Shown here: in pieces, positions 25,267 through 34,187 of the stretch
Numbering within the stretch: position 1 is the stretch's first letter
Layout of the letters: every line of letters starts with the position of its first letter
Assembly (NCBI GenBank): GCA_045598105.1
Contig: JAZLLK010000039.1
Coordinates: 1 to 36,265, forward strand
DNA length: 36,265 nt
Direction: 5' to 3'
Origin: UBA1205 sp045598105
Lineage (GTDB): Bacteria > Bacteroidota > Bacteroidia > Bacteroidales > WCHB1-69
Notes under the pieces: model-generated
Database searches by the model: none
The model's input: the letters and a program-made list of their open reading frames with translations, nothing else
What the model was told of the DNA's origin: nothing
Made by a program: the position numbers and the translations under genes

Positions 25267-28200
25267 TTAGCAGGAGTGCAGGGTGGAAGTTCCGTCTTTT
25301 TGTATGAATATCAATGTTTTATTGGCAACTTCATAACCCATTTCGCTTATTTTTTCGGCATATTTATTTATTTGTTCTATATATTCCTGTTTAAAGCTAC
25401 CGGTTTTATAATCTATTATTCCGGCTTTATCACCTTGTATTATCAGGCGGTCAATACGTAGTACGTTTTGATGGTTTTCCCATATTTCCACTTCGTTTTT
25501 TATAATGGCATTATCGTTGCCAAAAAGCAGCACTTTGTTTTCAGGGGTGAATACAGCCTGTACTGACTGGGTGAGTTTTTGTTTTTCTTCCTCATTGAGC
25601 CAGGTGGTATTATGTATGTGTTGTATTACTGTAGGTATGTCTTGGGCATATCGTATCATGGCCAAGTATTCGTGCACTTTGTTACCCCATAGTTGTTCGG
25701 GGGAGTTTTCCTCATGTGGGGTGTGGTGGGTGTGCAGGCTATAGGGAGTGTGTTTAGGAGTGTGAAGTATAATACTATTGTTATGTGGAGTGGCAGGAAG
25801 CAGTTCGGATGGAATATCAGCTTGTCCGTAAGTATAGTGGAGTATATAATATTTGCTGTTTTCATCTTTGTGCATAGGGAAGTTGGGCGAGGAAACAAAG
25901 GTTAATATATCTTCATCCTTATCGGTAGTAATAATGTGTAGCTGGTGCATGGCGCGGGTAAATATCACATATTCCACATTCAGGTTGTCCATGTATTTAA
26001 GTTCTTCGTTTTCAAGTTTTTCTTGTTTAAATTCGGAATTGGCGGCATCATTTGACAGGGAAATGTAGGCGGAGGGCAGTTTAATGTTAAGTGATGGAGG
26101 CACGCTCACCCATTTTTCTTCTCCTTTGTGTGTTTGGGATTTCGTTTTAGGGTATATCACCACGGGAAATTCCAGTCCTTTGGAAGAGTGGGCTGTAATA
26201 ATGCGTACGGCTTGGGGGTTGTAGGGGCAGGCTAAGGTAATGTCGTTTTGTTCCCAGTATTCCATAAACTGGTGTCGGCCGTATCTGCGCTGATTATAGA
26301 ATTTATTCACATGTTCCATAAAGGTGAGTATGTAGGGGCTGTTTTTGTCCATTGCAAACAATTGCACAAAATATTCTACCTTTTGGTATATATTAAGGCG
26401 GGCGGCGTGTTCCCTATTCCACAGGGGGTATTGTTCTGTAATAAAGCTTTCTATATCTTTTTTTGCCATAGGCAAAATGAGGTTAAGTGCTAATTTTTGC
26501 CGACAGGCTATGTAATGTAGTATAGTAAGTTTGTGAAGTTCGTTTTGGGGTTGTTGTACATATTGTATAAGTGCCAGTAAAAATTGTATATCGGCATTGT
26601 TTTTTAGCTGTAGGGCATCAGCCGATATAATATTGATATTATGTTTCAGCAGGAATTCGGCTATCATGAAGCCGTCTTTGTGTTTGCGTACTATTACGGC
26701 TATGTCGCCGTATTGGTAGCCTTGTTGTGTGGCAGATATTATTTTGTTGAGGCATACCTCGCACATCAGTTCGTCGGCGGCTTCGTTCTTTATATATTCA
26801 GGAGCGTCTTCAGGGGTGTTGCAAAACAGGAGTGATATGCTTACCCATCCCAGGTCATTATGATGGTGAGTACACTGTTCGGGTTGGTGGTATATATTAC
26901 TTATGAGTGCATATTCATGAGATCCATAACGGGAAAAATAGGCATTATTAAAGCGAATAATATTCCCAAAGGATCGGTAGTTGGTTTGTAGGGGAATGAT
27001 AGCGGCTCCCGATAGGGGGTTGGTAAGGGCAAGCATGTTGTGTACGTCTCCGTTGCGAAAGCGGTATATGGATTGTTTTTCGTCACCGAAAAAATACACT
27101 TTACCGGTTTCATTGTCTGAAGAATTTATGCTGCCGGCTACCGCATTTTGCAGTAGGGGTAACATATTGTTATATTGCAGGGTAGAGGTATCTTGAAATT
27201 CGTCTATGAAAAAGTAGTAATATCGGCTGCCCAGGTGTTGAAATATGTAATCTCCTTCCTGTTGTAGCAATATGCCTATTCTTTTGCCGGCTTCGCTCAG
27301 GTGTATGAGTTGGTTCTTGTCGGCTATTTCTTCTTTTATGGCATTCATTTCATGCAAAAGCGATATGGCGTGGAAGTTTTTGTATATAATATTCAGGCTA
27401 AGGGCAAGCCTTGTTTCCTGTTCTATGGTGGCAACAGCGGCATGGAGTTCGGCTTTTATGCTGTTTATGCAGTCTTTTTTGCTTTGGGCCAATGACTTGG
27501 TGTATAATTCATCGTTATGAATATTGTTGAATATTTTTTTGCATTTTTCTGCCATATCGCTTATGTCAATATCAGTATGGCTATACTTACATACCAAAGC
27601 TCCTAATCCACTGCGTAATCCGCCTTTAAAGTCCTTGCAGTCAATATTATTATTGGAAAAAAGCAGTGCAAGCGATGTTATTTCTTTCTTTATGTTGTTT
27701 TTATGTAGTTCCCGTTGTATTTTTATATTTTTATCTATATCGGTAAAATCCTCGGCATTAAGTGTTTCCAGTAAGTCTATGTATTGTATGGCCTGCTCGG
27801 AAAACAGCTGTTTGCCGTTTTTTTTGAGGGCATCTTCCACCATATCAGGTGATTTTTGTTCTTCTTTTTGTTTGTTCAGGTAGCCTGCCAGTGAGCGGGT
27901 GATATGTTCGTTATGGCCTATTTGACTGAGTAGTTGTGATACTATATCTTTTATAATGGAGTCGGTACTTAGCTCTATTTGTGCATTGTGCGGCAGGTGG
28001 AGTTCGGTGGCAAAGGTGCGGGCTATGCGTTGGAACAGGCTGTCAATGGTGCAAATGCAGAAGTCGTTGTAGTGGTGGTGAATGCGATTTATTATATATT
28101 TGCTACGCAGTTGAATATCTGTATTTTGTATTGTAATATTATTATTTTTAAATTTTTGTATTATATTTTGTAATAGTATTTCATCTTTTCCTTGAGCAAG

Positions 28201-28398
28201 CAGGGTGAAAAATTTTAAAATACGGCTTTTCATTTCTTCTACGGCCTTATTGGTAAAGGTAATGGCCATAATGTGTGAAAAGGTATCATTAGGGAAGTGT
28301 TTAAGGCATAAATATATGTATTCCAGTGCTAAATTATAGGTTTTGCCGCTTCCGGCCGAGGCCTGATATATAATATAATTGTTATTGTATTTTGGCAT
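25267..28398 (-). CDS. UvrD-family helicase with C-terminal PD-(D/E)xK nuclease (AddA/RecB-like)
   Basis: This 1043-residue product has Walker A ASAGSGKT (13-20), ITFTNKAVEEMK (motif Ia), DEFQDTS (motif II), FFGDEKQSIYRFR (motif III), NYRS (motif IV), TAHSSKGLEFPVV (motif V) and VIFTRAMHQLHI (motif VI), then a nuclease module whose GIIDYKTG carries the catalytic Asp and Lys. This is the AddA/RecB arrangement that processes double-strand breaks for RecA. I chose the ATG at 28398; the upstream ATG at 28434 would fall on the predicted transcription start of the TACCTTCG box. An AddB/RecC-like partner is usually required and is not in the window. It is separate from the LspA operon upstream. Confidence 0.9.
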   Translation of the reverse strand: MPKYNNNYIIYQASAGSGKTYNLALEYIYLCLKHFPNDTFSHIMAITFTNKAVEEMKSRILKFFTLLAQGKDEILLQNIIQKFKNNNITIQNTDIQLRSKYIINRIHHHYNDFCICTIDSLFQRIARTFATELHLPHNAQIELSTDSIIKDIVSQLLSQIGHNEHITRSLAGYLNKQKEEQKSPDMVEDALKKNGKQLFSEQAIQYIDLLETLNAEDFTDIDKNIKIQRELHKNNIKKEITSLALLFSNNNIDCKDFKGGLRSGLGALVCKYSHTDIDISDMAEKCKKIFNNIHNDELYTKSLAQSKKDCINSIKAELHAAVATIEQETRLALSLNIIYKNFHAISLLHEMNAIKEEIADKNQLIHLSEAGKRIGILLQQEGDYIFQHLGSRYYYFFIDEFQDTSTLQYNNMLPLLQNAVAGSINSSDNETGKVYFFGDEKQSIYRFRNGDVHNMLALTNPLSGAAIIPLQTNYRSFGNIIRFNNAYFSRYGSHEYALISNIYHQPEQCTHHHNDLGWVSISLLFCNTPEDAPEYIKNEAADELMCEVCLNKIISATQQGYQYGDIAVIVRKHKDGFMIAEFLLKHNINIISADALQLKNNADIQFLLALIQYVQQPQNELHKLTILHYIACRQKLALNLILPMAKKDIESFITEQYPLWNREHAARLNIYQKVEYFVQLFAMDKNSPYILTFMEHVNKFYNQRRYGRHQFMEYWEQNDITLACPYNPQAVRIITAHSSKGLEFPVVIYPKTKSQTHKGEEKWVSVPPSLNIKLPSAYISLSNDAANSEFKQEKLENEELKYMDNLNVEYVIFTRAMHQLHIITTDKDEDILTFVSSPNFPMHKDENSKYYILHYTYGQADIPSELLPATPHNNSIILHTPKHTPYSLHTHHTPHEENSPEQLWGNKVHEYLAMIRYAQDIPTVIQHIHNTTWLNEEEKQKLTQSVQAVFTPENKVLLFGNDNAIIKNEVEIWENHQNVLRIDRLIIQGDKAGIIDYKTGSFKQEYIEQINKYAEKISEMGYEVANKTLIFIQKDGTSTLHSC

Positions 28399-28438
28399 AA
28401 TAATATAAGTGTTACTACTGTAATTTGATTTCATAGTG

Positions 28439-28446
28439 CGAAGGTA
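28439..28446 (-). promoter_or_regulatory. Bacteroidota -7-like box (TACCTTCG) for the helicase-nuclease
   Basis: TACCTTCG differs at one place from TAnnTTTG. With transcription starting 5-7 bases on, near 28433, the ATG at 28434 would be at or before the RNA start, so the ATG at 28398 is favoured. Confidence 0.4.
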
Positions 28447-28488
28447 GTATTTTTTTTGCTATAAAGCAGGCGGAGAAGGAAAAATTTT

Positions 28489-29886
28489 TTATATGGCAGT
28501 TTTAAACCTTATGCCATAGAATAGTTTGCCCAGTTGGAAGCTGTAGGAGGTTTCAAATCGGAACACTCTGTCGTAGGAGGTAACCACATCCAGGCCCATG
28601 CCCAATACATGTTGGTAGGGGTTCAATTGTTTTTTTTGATTAAAGGTTATGTAGGGTGCATGTTCGCTAAAGTACACGGCGTCGAAGAACACATTAAGGT
28701 AGCAGGCAAAGCTGAGGTGGCCTATGCGGGTATCCCAATTGCGTATACGCACAAAAGCAGGCTCCAGCAGGGCTATTTTAAAATTGGTTTTGAGCATGGC
28801 AACATGGTCGGCGGGAATAAGGTAGGAGAATAATCCCCGTATTTCGGCTTCATTGCTGTTGATGAATTTTCCCATGGTAATGGGAAACTGAGTACCAAAG
28901 GTGCTATACATATTTATGCCGCAGCCAAAGTAGAAGCGTTTTACTATGGGGGTATAGTAGCGGGCATTCATTTGGGCAAATATATTATTCACGGTTTCCA
29001 TAGGCATGCCCCATCCGTTCTTTTCTATTATAAGGTCGGCATACCATCCTTTAAGCGGGTAGGAGGCATAGTCACGGTAATCACATTTCAGTTTGGTATA
29101 GGCTTGCATATAGCATATGGATGATGTGTTCCAAAGGGGGGGCTGTAGTACAAATACCGATATGTTATAGTCGTCATAGTAAAAGGCTATATCGGTTTCC
29201 CAGGTAAAGTGATATTTAGGTCGCCATATCAGGCCGGTCATAATATGGCCGCCGCGGCGTATAATACGTTTGGTACTATTGAAGGAGGTAAGCTGGTAGT
29301 CGGTAATGCCGGTAACGGTTTTGTGGCTAAAGTTGTATCCTGCTTCTATTTGCCAGCCCAGTTGCATGTGTTTATCCACATAAGGTATAAGGTATTTTAT
29401 GTCCAAAGAGTTGTTATATCCGGCATTTAGTGATATTGTAAGTTGGTGCTTACGCCCCAAAAAATTGTAGTCGGTAAGATCTACCCCATAGGTAAGGGTG
29501 TTCCACTGTTTGGTTTGCCACCATGTATTAAAGTCGCCATCAGCGGTGCGAATACGTATTACGGGTATCCAGTACCATTGTTCTTCTACGTACACATTAA
29601 ATGTCAGTTGTCCGGTGCTGTCGGTGTGGTAGCTGATGTCGGCTAAATTGAACAGGGAGGCATTGAGCAGGTTTTGCCTGCTTAGAGTAATATGCTCATT
29701 TATATTTTCCATAAGGATGGTATCGCCTACGGCGAAGGTGAGTTCTCGCAGTATAATGTGTTCTTTGGTACGATGATTACCACTTATAAGTATGTGGGAT
29801 ACTATGCTGCTTTGCCCATGAACGTGTACCATGCTTATGCATAAATACAGGCATATCATAACCATAGGTAGGGAATAGCGTTGCAT
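28489..29886 (-). CDS. BamA/TamA (Omp85)-like outer-membrane protein with one POTRA domain
   Basis: The 465-residue protein has a signal peptide (1-24) and one POTRA-like repeat (about 27-110: VSHILISGNHRTKEHIILRE, NLLNASLFNLADI, then FNVYVEEQWYWIPVI), the fold by which Omp85 proteins hold substrates. The rest is a strand-rich barrel with YPLKGWYADLI (reminiscent of the Omp85 FPxxG region) and a C-terminal strand ending YGIRFKTAI. It is shorter than BamA, which has five POTRAs, so it is a small Omp85 relative. The start is 10 bases after the lspA stop, so it is the last gene of the dksA-lspA unit. Confidence 0.8.
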   Translation of the reverse strand: MQRYSLPMVMICLYLCISMVHVHGQSSIVSHILISGNHRTKEHIILRELTFAVGDTILMENINEHITLSRQNLLNASLFNLADISYHTDSTGQLTFNVYVEEQWYWIPVIRIRTADGDFNTWWQTKQWNTLTYGVDLTDYNFLGRKHQLTISLNAGYNNSLDIKYLIPYVDKHMQLGWQIEAGYNFSHKTVTGITDYQLTSFNSTKRIIRRGGHIMTGLIWRPKYHFTWETDIAFYYDDYNISVFVLQPPLWNTSSICYMQAYTKLKCDYRDYASYPLKGWYADLIIEKNGWGMPMETVNNIFAQMNARYYTPIVKRFYFGCGINMYSTFGTQFPITMGKFINSNEAEIRGLFSYLIPADHVAMLKTNFKIALLEPAFVRIRNWDTRIGHLSFACYLNVFFDAVYFSEHAPYITFNQKKQLNPYQHVLGMGLDVVTSYDRVFRFETSYSFQLGKLFYGIRFKTAI

Positions 29887-29896
29887 GAAAAAAAAA

Positions 29897-30538
29897 TTAT
29901 TCTTTTTTCTTATCCAATGAGTTTACAAAAGAGGTAAGGGGCTTGTAGAAGAACAATATCATTACCAGCAGGCCTATGGTAATATAGGAGTCGGCCATAT
30001 TGAATACGGCAGGAAAAAAGTTGAAATAATCACCGCCCCATAGCGGAAACCATTGGGGAAATTGTATGGTAAACAGGTCAAACTGCAGCATATCCACCAC
30101 CCTGCCTTGCAGCCATGGAGCGTAGCCGCCGCCTTGTGGAAACATAGTGGAAAGGGAACCGTAATATATGCTTTCGGTAAATATTTTTCCGTAGAATATG
30201 CAGTCTATAATGTTACCTACTGCACCTGCAAATATGAGGGTGCTGCATGTGAGCATACCCCAACCTGTTTTTTTGCGAAGCATAATTATTATTATGTAGG
30301 CTATAAGAGCAGCAGCGCACACTCTAAAGGAGGTGAGCAGGAATTTACCCCACATGCCGCCAAAGGCCATGCCAAAGGCCATGCCCTCATTTTCTATAAA
30401 GTGTAACTTAAACCATTGCCCGCATATAGGTATTTCTTCACCCAAATACAGGTGTGTTTTAATCCATATTTTCAGTATTTGGTCTGCTACTATCAGCAGC
30501 ATGGCCAATAGTACTATAATAATGGCTCTTTTTTTCAC
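29897..30538 (-). CDS. lspA: Lipoprotein signal peptidase LspA (signal peptidase II), GTG start
   Basis: The 213-residue inner-membrane aspartic protease removes signal peptides from prolipoproteins. The catalytic aspartates lie in GNIID (Asp112) and FNMADSYI (Asp183); VADQILKIW (17-25) and FIENEGMAFG (47-56) are the other signature motifs. It is longer than the E. coli enzyme (164) because of an inserted periplasmic loop (about 117-170), a usual feature in Bacteroidota. The start codon is GTG at 30538, directly abutting the stop of the dksA-like gene. Confidence 0.94.
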   Translation of the reverse strand: MKKRAIIIVLLAMLLIVADQILKIWIKTHLYLGEEIPICGQWFKLHFIENEGMAFGMAFGGMWGKFLLTSFRVCAAALIAYIIIIMLRKKTGWGMLTCSTLIFAGAVGNIIDCIFYGKIFTESIYYGSLSTMFPQGGGYAPWLQGRVVDMLQFDLFTIQFPQWFPLWGGDYFNFFPAVFNMADSYITIGLLVMILFFYKPLTSFVNSLDKKKE

Positions 30539-30928
30539 CTATTTTTTCCTTCCTATTTTAGCATCGTATGATAAAGTGGCGTGGGGTACTATTTTCAGTC
30601 GCTCTTTAGGTATGAGTTCACCTGTGGCACGGCACACGCCGTATGTTTTATTTTCTATACGCACCAATGCGGCTTCCAAATTTTCTATGTATTTTTCCAA
30701 GCGGCCGGCTATGCGGCTATTCTCTTCTTTGCTGGAGGCAGCCTGACCTTCTTCCATTACCTTAAAGGTAGGGGAGGTGTCGGCTACATCATTACCGTCT
30801 TCACCGCTAACAGCATTGGTATATAATTTCATATCTTCACGCGCTTTAGCAATTTTGCTTAAAATAAGTTCTTTGAATTCCTGTAACTCTTCATCAGAGT
30901 ATCTCTTTATCTCCATGTTGTCTGCCAT
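30539..30928 (-). CDS. dksA: DksA/TraR family protein with a degenerate zinc finger
   Basis: The 129-residue protein has an N-terminal coiled coil (about 10-90, LQEFKELILSKIAKAREDMK and RIAGRLEKYIENLEAAL) and the C-terminal segment YGVCRATGELIPKERL (96-111), followed by VPHATLSYDAK, which matches the DksA zinc-finger region. Classical DksA has four cysteines here; this one keeps only Cys99, so zinc binding is probably lost, as in cysteine-poor DksA2-type proteins. It would act in the RNA polymerase secondary channel with ppGpp to adjust transcription. It is the first gene of a unit with lspA. Confidence 0.85.
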   Translation of the reverse strand: MADNMEIKRYSDEELQEFKELILSKIAKAREDMKLYTNAVSGEDGNDVADTSPTFKVMEEGQAASSKEENSRIAGRLEKYIENLEAALVRIENKTYGVCRATGELIPKERLKIVPHATLSYDAKIGRKK

Positions 30929-30999
30929 AATTGCTATCTCCTATGTATCAGTATGTTAATAAATTATGGGTGCTATTACATACCCTTAGATTCAAAAAA

Positions 31000-31007
31000 C
31001 AAAGATA
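31000..31007 (-). promoter_or_regulatory. Bacteroidota -7 box (TATCTTTG) for dksA-lspA
   Basis: TATCTTTG on the minus strand lies about 72 bases before the dksA-like ATG and fits TAnnTTTG. Confidence 0.5.
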
Positions 31008-31104
31008 CAATAAAAAATGATACCATTTCATAAAAATTCCATAATTATTTATAATATATTGATATACAAGTATAAAAAATGTGTGTTAAAAACAAAAAAT
31101 AATG

Positions 31105-31128
31105 TCGGGTGAGTGGAGCATAACCCGA
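31105..31128. repeat. Inverted repeat next to the PorV/PorQ-like promoter
   Basis: TCGGGT (31105-31110) and ACCCGA (31123-31128) form a perfect dyad with a 12-base centre, just upstream of the TACCTTTG box at 31139, where a -33 element would be. It could be an operator; also it could be chance. Confidence 0.35.
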
Positions 31129-31138
31129 AATAAAGTGT

Positions 31139-31146
31139 TACCTTTG
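31139..31146 (+). promoter_or_regulatory. Bacteroidota -7 box (TACCTTTG) for the barrel pair
   Basis: TACCTTTG followed by CA fits the strong form of the consensus. It lies after the in-frame ATG at 31102 and 25 bases before the ATG at 31171, so it selects the latter as the true start. Confidence 0.6.
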
Positions 31147-31170
31147 CATATTCACAAACTATCAAACATT

Positions 31171-31992
31171 ATGAAAAACATTCTTTTAATATGTCGGCTT
31201 GTGTGCGTATCAGTATTGTGGGCCGGTAATCAGTTTACAGGGATAGGAGCGCGTTCGGCGGCCATGTCGCATGTGTCAGTGGCGGTGAGTGATATGTGGT
31301 CATGTGCCAATAATCAGGCTGCGCTGGGGTTCTATAAGCACATGGCAGCCGGAGTACATTATGAAAACAGGTATCTTACGTCATTTACATCCGTAGGAGC
31401 TGTGGGGGCGGTATTTCCTGTTCCGCGGGTAGGAGTGTGGAGCATGGAGTTGCAGTTACAGGGAGGTGGCGGTTATAATTGCATGCAGGCCGGTGTGGCC
31501 TATAGTCGTGCATTTGGACGGTATGTGGCGGTGGGCTTGCAGTTTGACTATCTGCTGCATTATTTTGGCGAAGCCTATTATGGCCGGGTGCATGGTTTAA
31601 CCTGTGAGTTGGGTGTATATGGCAGGGTTACGCCACAGCTGTCGCTGGCATTTCATGCGTATAATCCGTTTAGACTGTGCATGCTGGGGCATAAGGAGGA
31701 AAAAGAATACATACCTACATTGTTACGTATGGGCCTTGCCTATAAGTTAGGCAGCTGTATGCTGGCAGGGGAGCTTATTAAGGATATGGATACCCGCATG
31801 AATGTGGCTGTGGCGGTAGAGTATGAGTTTGCCCGTTGTGTGTCATTGCGGGCAGGCGTACGCCTGCCCGACTTTGAATTTAGTACAGGCTTGGGCTGCA
31901 GGGTAAAAGGAGTGGAAATAGACCTGTCGTCATCCTATCATAGCGTTTTGGGCTATAGCCCGCAAATATCTATGGTGTATAATATTAAATAG
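31171..31992 (+). CDS. PorV/PorQ-like outer-membrane barrel protein
   Basis: The 273-residue product starts at 31171 (MKNILLICRL), giving a good signal peptide ending near WAGNQ; the longer frame from 31102 would place 23 untypical residues in front and begins upstream of the promoter. The mature N-terminus GIGARSAAMSHVSVAVSDMWSCANNQAALG is the conserved opening of the PorV/PorQ/FadL-like family, in which PorV shuttles T9SS cargo; this protein is shorter and its exact role is not known. It ends with the barrel-type strand PQISMVYNIK. The next gene starts 5 bases later. Confidence 0.8.
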   Translation: MKNILLICRLVCVSVLWAGNQFTGIGARSAAMSHVSVAVSDMWSCANNQAALGFYKHMAAGVHYENRYLTSFTSVGAVGAVFPVPRVGVWSMELQLQGGGGYNCMQAGVAYSRAFGRYVAVGLQFDYLLHYFGEAYYGRVHGLTCELGVYGRVTPQLSLAFHAYNPFRLCMLGHKEEKEYIPTLLRMGLAYKLGSCMLAGELIKDMDTRMNVAVAVEYEFARCVSLRAGVRLPDFEFSTGLGCRVKGVEIDLSSSYHSVLGYSPQISMVYNIK

Positions 31993-31997
31993 CGGCT

Positions 31998-34064
31998 ATG
32001 AAAAAATATTTGTTTATTTTGTTTTGTTTATGTTTGTATGTGGTATTGCATGGGCAAATTGATACCTCCTCATTGTATATGACAGCAGGAGAAAATGAGG
32101 ATTTGGAGCGCAGAATAGAGGATATATTCACCATGGATGATGATGAACCTGACTGTTCGGAACTGGTAGAGAGTATGATGTATTATAGTACACATAAAAT
32201 TAATATTAACGCACCCGATTACGAAGCTTTGTCCGAGTTAGGTGCTTCTGATTGGCAGCTGTATGAGCTGCAAAAATATTTAACGCAATATGGCAGCATG
32301 TACACCTTGTACGAGTTGGTAGCGGTGCCGGGGTGGAATGTTGCCATGGTGCAGCAGTTGCAGCCTTACATAGTAGTGGCACCCGTGCCCGCCGGGCAAA
32401 AAGTAAGTTGGAAAAACCTGCTTAAGCATGGAAAGCATAAGCTACTGTTACGTTACGGGCAGGTGGCGGAGCCGCAGGCGGCTTATGCCGCCGATAGCGG
32501 CTCCGCCCCAGCCTACACGGGTAGCCCGCAGGCTTACATGCTTAAGTATGTATTTACCTGCGGTGATAAGTTGCAATGCGGCCTCACTGCCGAAAAAGAT
32601 GCGGGGGAACCCTTTTTTAGAGGCAAAAATAAGCAAGGTTTCGACTTTTATTCCATGCATTTGTATGCTAAAAATATAGGTCTTATTAAAAGTGCGGCCT
32701 GTGGCAGTTATCAAATATCGTACGGGCAGGGCCTGGCCATGAATATGGGCTTTGCGGCTACGCAACCGCAAAATTCGGTGAATATGAGTCGCCAAAGTCG
32801 CTTGCTTAAGCCCTATGCTTCCGCAAATGAAAATAACTATTTGCATGGTGTAGCCGCTGTAATAAATGCCAAGGTAGCGGATGTATTGGTGTTTTATTCC
32901 CTGCGTAAGGCTGATGCCGTAACAGAGGGTGACAGCGTTGGCGGTTATTATGTGTCATCACTTAAGCAAACGGGCTATCACCGTACCATAACCGAAGCGG
33001 AAACCAAGTGCACCCTGCATGAACATGTAGCGGGTATGTACCTGCAAATGAACCGGCGTGTGCTGCATGTGGGTGCAGGCTGCTATTATACGGCTTATTC
33101 GTTGCCATGGAATAGAGACTTACCTCTATATAATACCTATGCCTTTAACAGCTCATGGAATGTAAATGCCTCCATGGACTATAAGCTGCTGTGGCACCAT
33201 ACCTCCCTATATGGCGAGGTGGCCATGAGTGCCAATGCTGCCGTAGCTCTGTTGCAGGGGTGCACCTTTTATATACATCCCCGATTCACCCTGTCGGTGC
33301 TGTACCGATATTATTCTCCACAATACCAGTGCCTGCATGCAGGTGCTTACGGAGCAGGTAGCGGTAATGCCAATGAGCAGGGCTGCTATGTAGGTTTTAA
33401 TTTGCTTATGGGTAAGCATTTTACCTGTAATGCCGGTGTGGATTACTATGCCTTTCCATGGTTGAAATACAGGGTGGACGCCCCCTCTGACGGTTGGACC
33501 GCTTCCTGCCGGCTACGGTATGACCTTAACCGATACTTTTTTGCTGATATAAGCATAAAGTATAAAACGGCTGCCCTTAATTATACTGCAGATAGTTACA
33601 ATGCTATATATCAATATAATAAACAACAATATAGGGCGCAGTGTACGTGGTCACCTCTTTCATGGCTATTGCTAAAGACCATACTACAGATGGTAAACTA
33701 TCGTCCTTCACCTATGGATGCTTACAGGCAGGGCTATTGGGTGAGTGAAGATGTAAAGTTGAATTTTGAGTCTATAGGTTTATCCATTGCAGGCAGGGTG
33801 GCATTGTTCGATACCTATTCGTATGACGAACGCATAGGAGTATATGAGTATGATGTGCTCTACGCATTCAGTGTGCCTATGGTGTATGGTAAAGGAGAAA
33901 GATTGTGCATGGTATTGCATTACAAGCCATGTAAACAAGTGGATATATGGGCAAAAGCAGGTCAAACCTATTTTCGCAATCGCTCCCATATAGGTAGTGG
34001 CGCTACCGCCATAGAAGGGCAGCATAAAACCGATGTAAAACTTCAATTACAATTGAAATGGTAA
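31998..34064 (+). CDS. Helix-hairpin-helix domain protein with outer-membrane barrel
   Basis: The 688-residue protein has a signal peptide (1-20, ending LHGQ), an acidic stretch (about 32-52), and a ComEA-like helix-hairpin-helix region at 68-115 (KININAPDYEALSELG, then YELQKYLTQYGSMYTLYELVAVPGW). The remainder looks like a large beta-barrel (alternating strands such as YGQGLAMNMGF, YYTAYSLPWNRDLPLYN) ending VKLQLQLKW. HHH motifs usually bind DNA, and ComEA does so in natural transformation, but here the domain may only be a fold relative. This gene and the PorV/PorQ-like gene form a conserved pair in many Bacteroidota, from memory. Function unknown. Confidence 0.78.
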   Translation: MKKYLFILFCLCLYVVLHGQIDTSSLYMTAGENEDLERRIEDIFTMDDDEPDCSELVESMMYYSTHKININAPDYEALSELGASDWQLYELQKYLTQYGSMYTLYELVAVPGWNVAMVQQLQPYIVVAPVPAGQKVSWKNLLKHGKHKLLLRYGQVAEPQAAYAADSGSAPAYTGSPQAYMLKYVFTCGDKLQCGLTAEKDAGEPFFRGKNKQGFDFYSMHLYAKNIGLIKSAACGSYQISYGQGLAMNMGFAATQPQNSVNMSRQSRLLKPYASANENNYLHGVAAVINAKVADVLVFYSLRKADAVTEGDSVGGYYVSSLKQTGYHRTITEAETKCTLHEHVAGMYLQMNRRVLHVGAGCYYTAYSLPWNRDLPLYNTYAFNSSWNVNASMDYKLLWHHTSLYGEVAMSANAAVALLQGCTFYIHPRFTLSVLYRYYSPQYQCLHAGAYGAGSGNANEQGCYVGFNLLMGKHFTCNAGVDYYAFPWLKYRVDAPSDGWTASCRLRYDLNRYFFADISIKYKTAALNYTADSYNAIYQYNKQQYRAQCTWSPLSWLLLKTILQMVNYRPSPMDAYRQGYWVSEDVKLNFESIGLSIAGRVALFDTYSYDERIGVYEYDVLYAFSVPMVYGKGERLCMVLHYKPCKQVDIWAKAGQTYFRNRSHIGSGATAIEGQHKTDVKLQLQLKW

Positions 34065-34187
34065 TTATATTGCGGTAAAGTAGGTAGAAATCAGGCGGTA
34101 TGCTTCTCTTTGGTTGTGTTCTATTGATCTGAATTTTTTTAGGGTAGCGTATCATATCATATATATAGCATTATCAGTGCCTGCGGA

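Noticed and set aside
31102..31170. Longer start for the PorV/PorQ-like gene
   Set aside because: The TACCTTTG promoter box lies inside this stretch and the extra 23 residues would precede an otherwise normal signal peptide.
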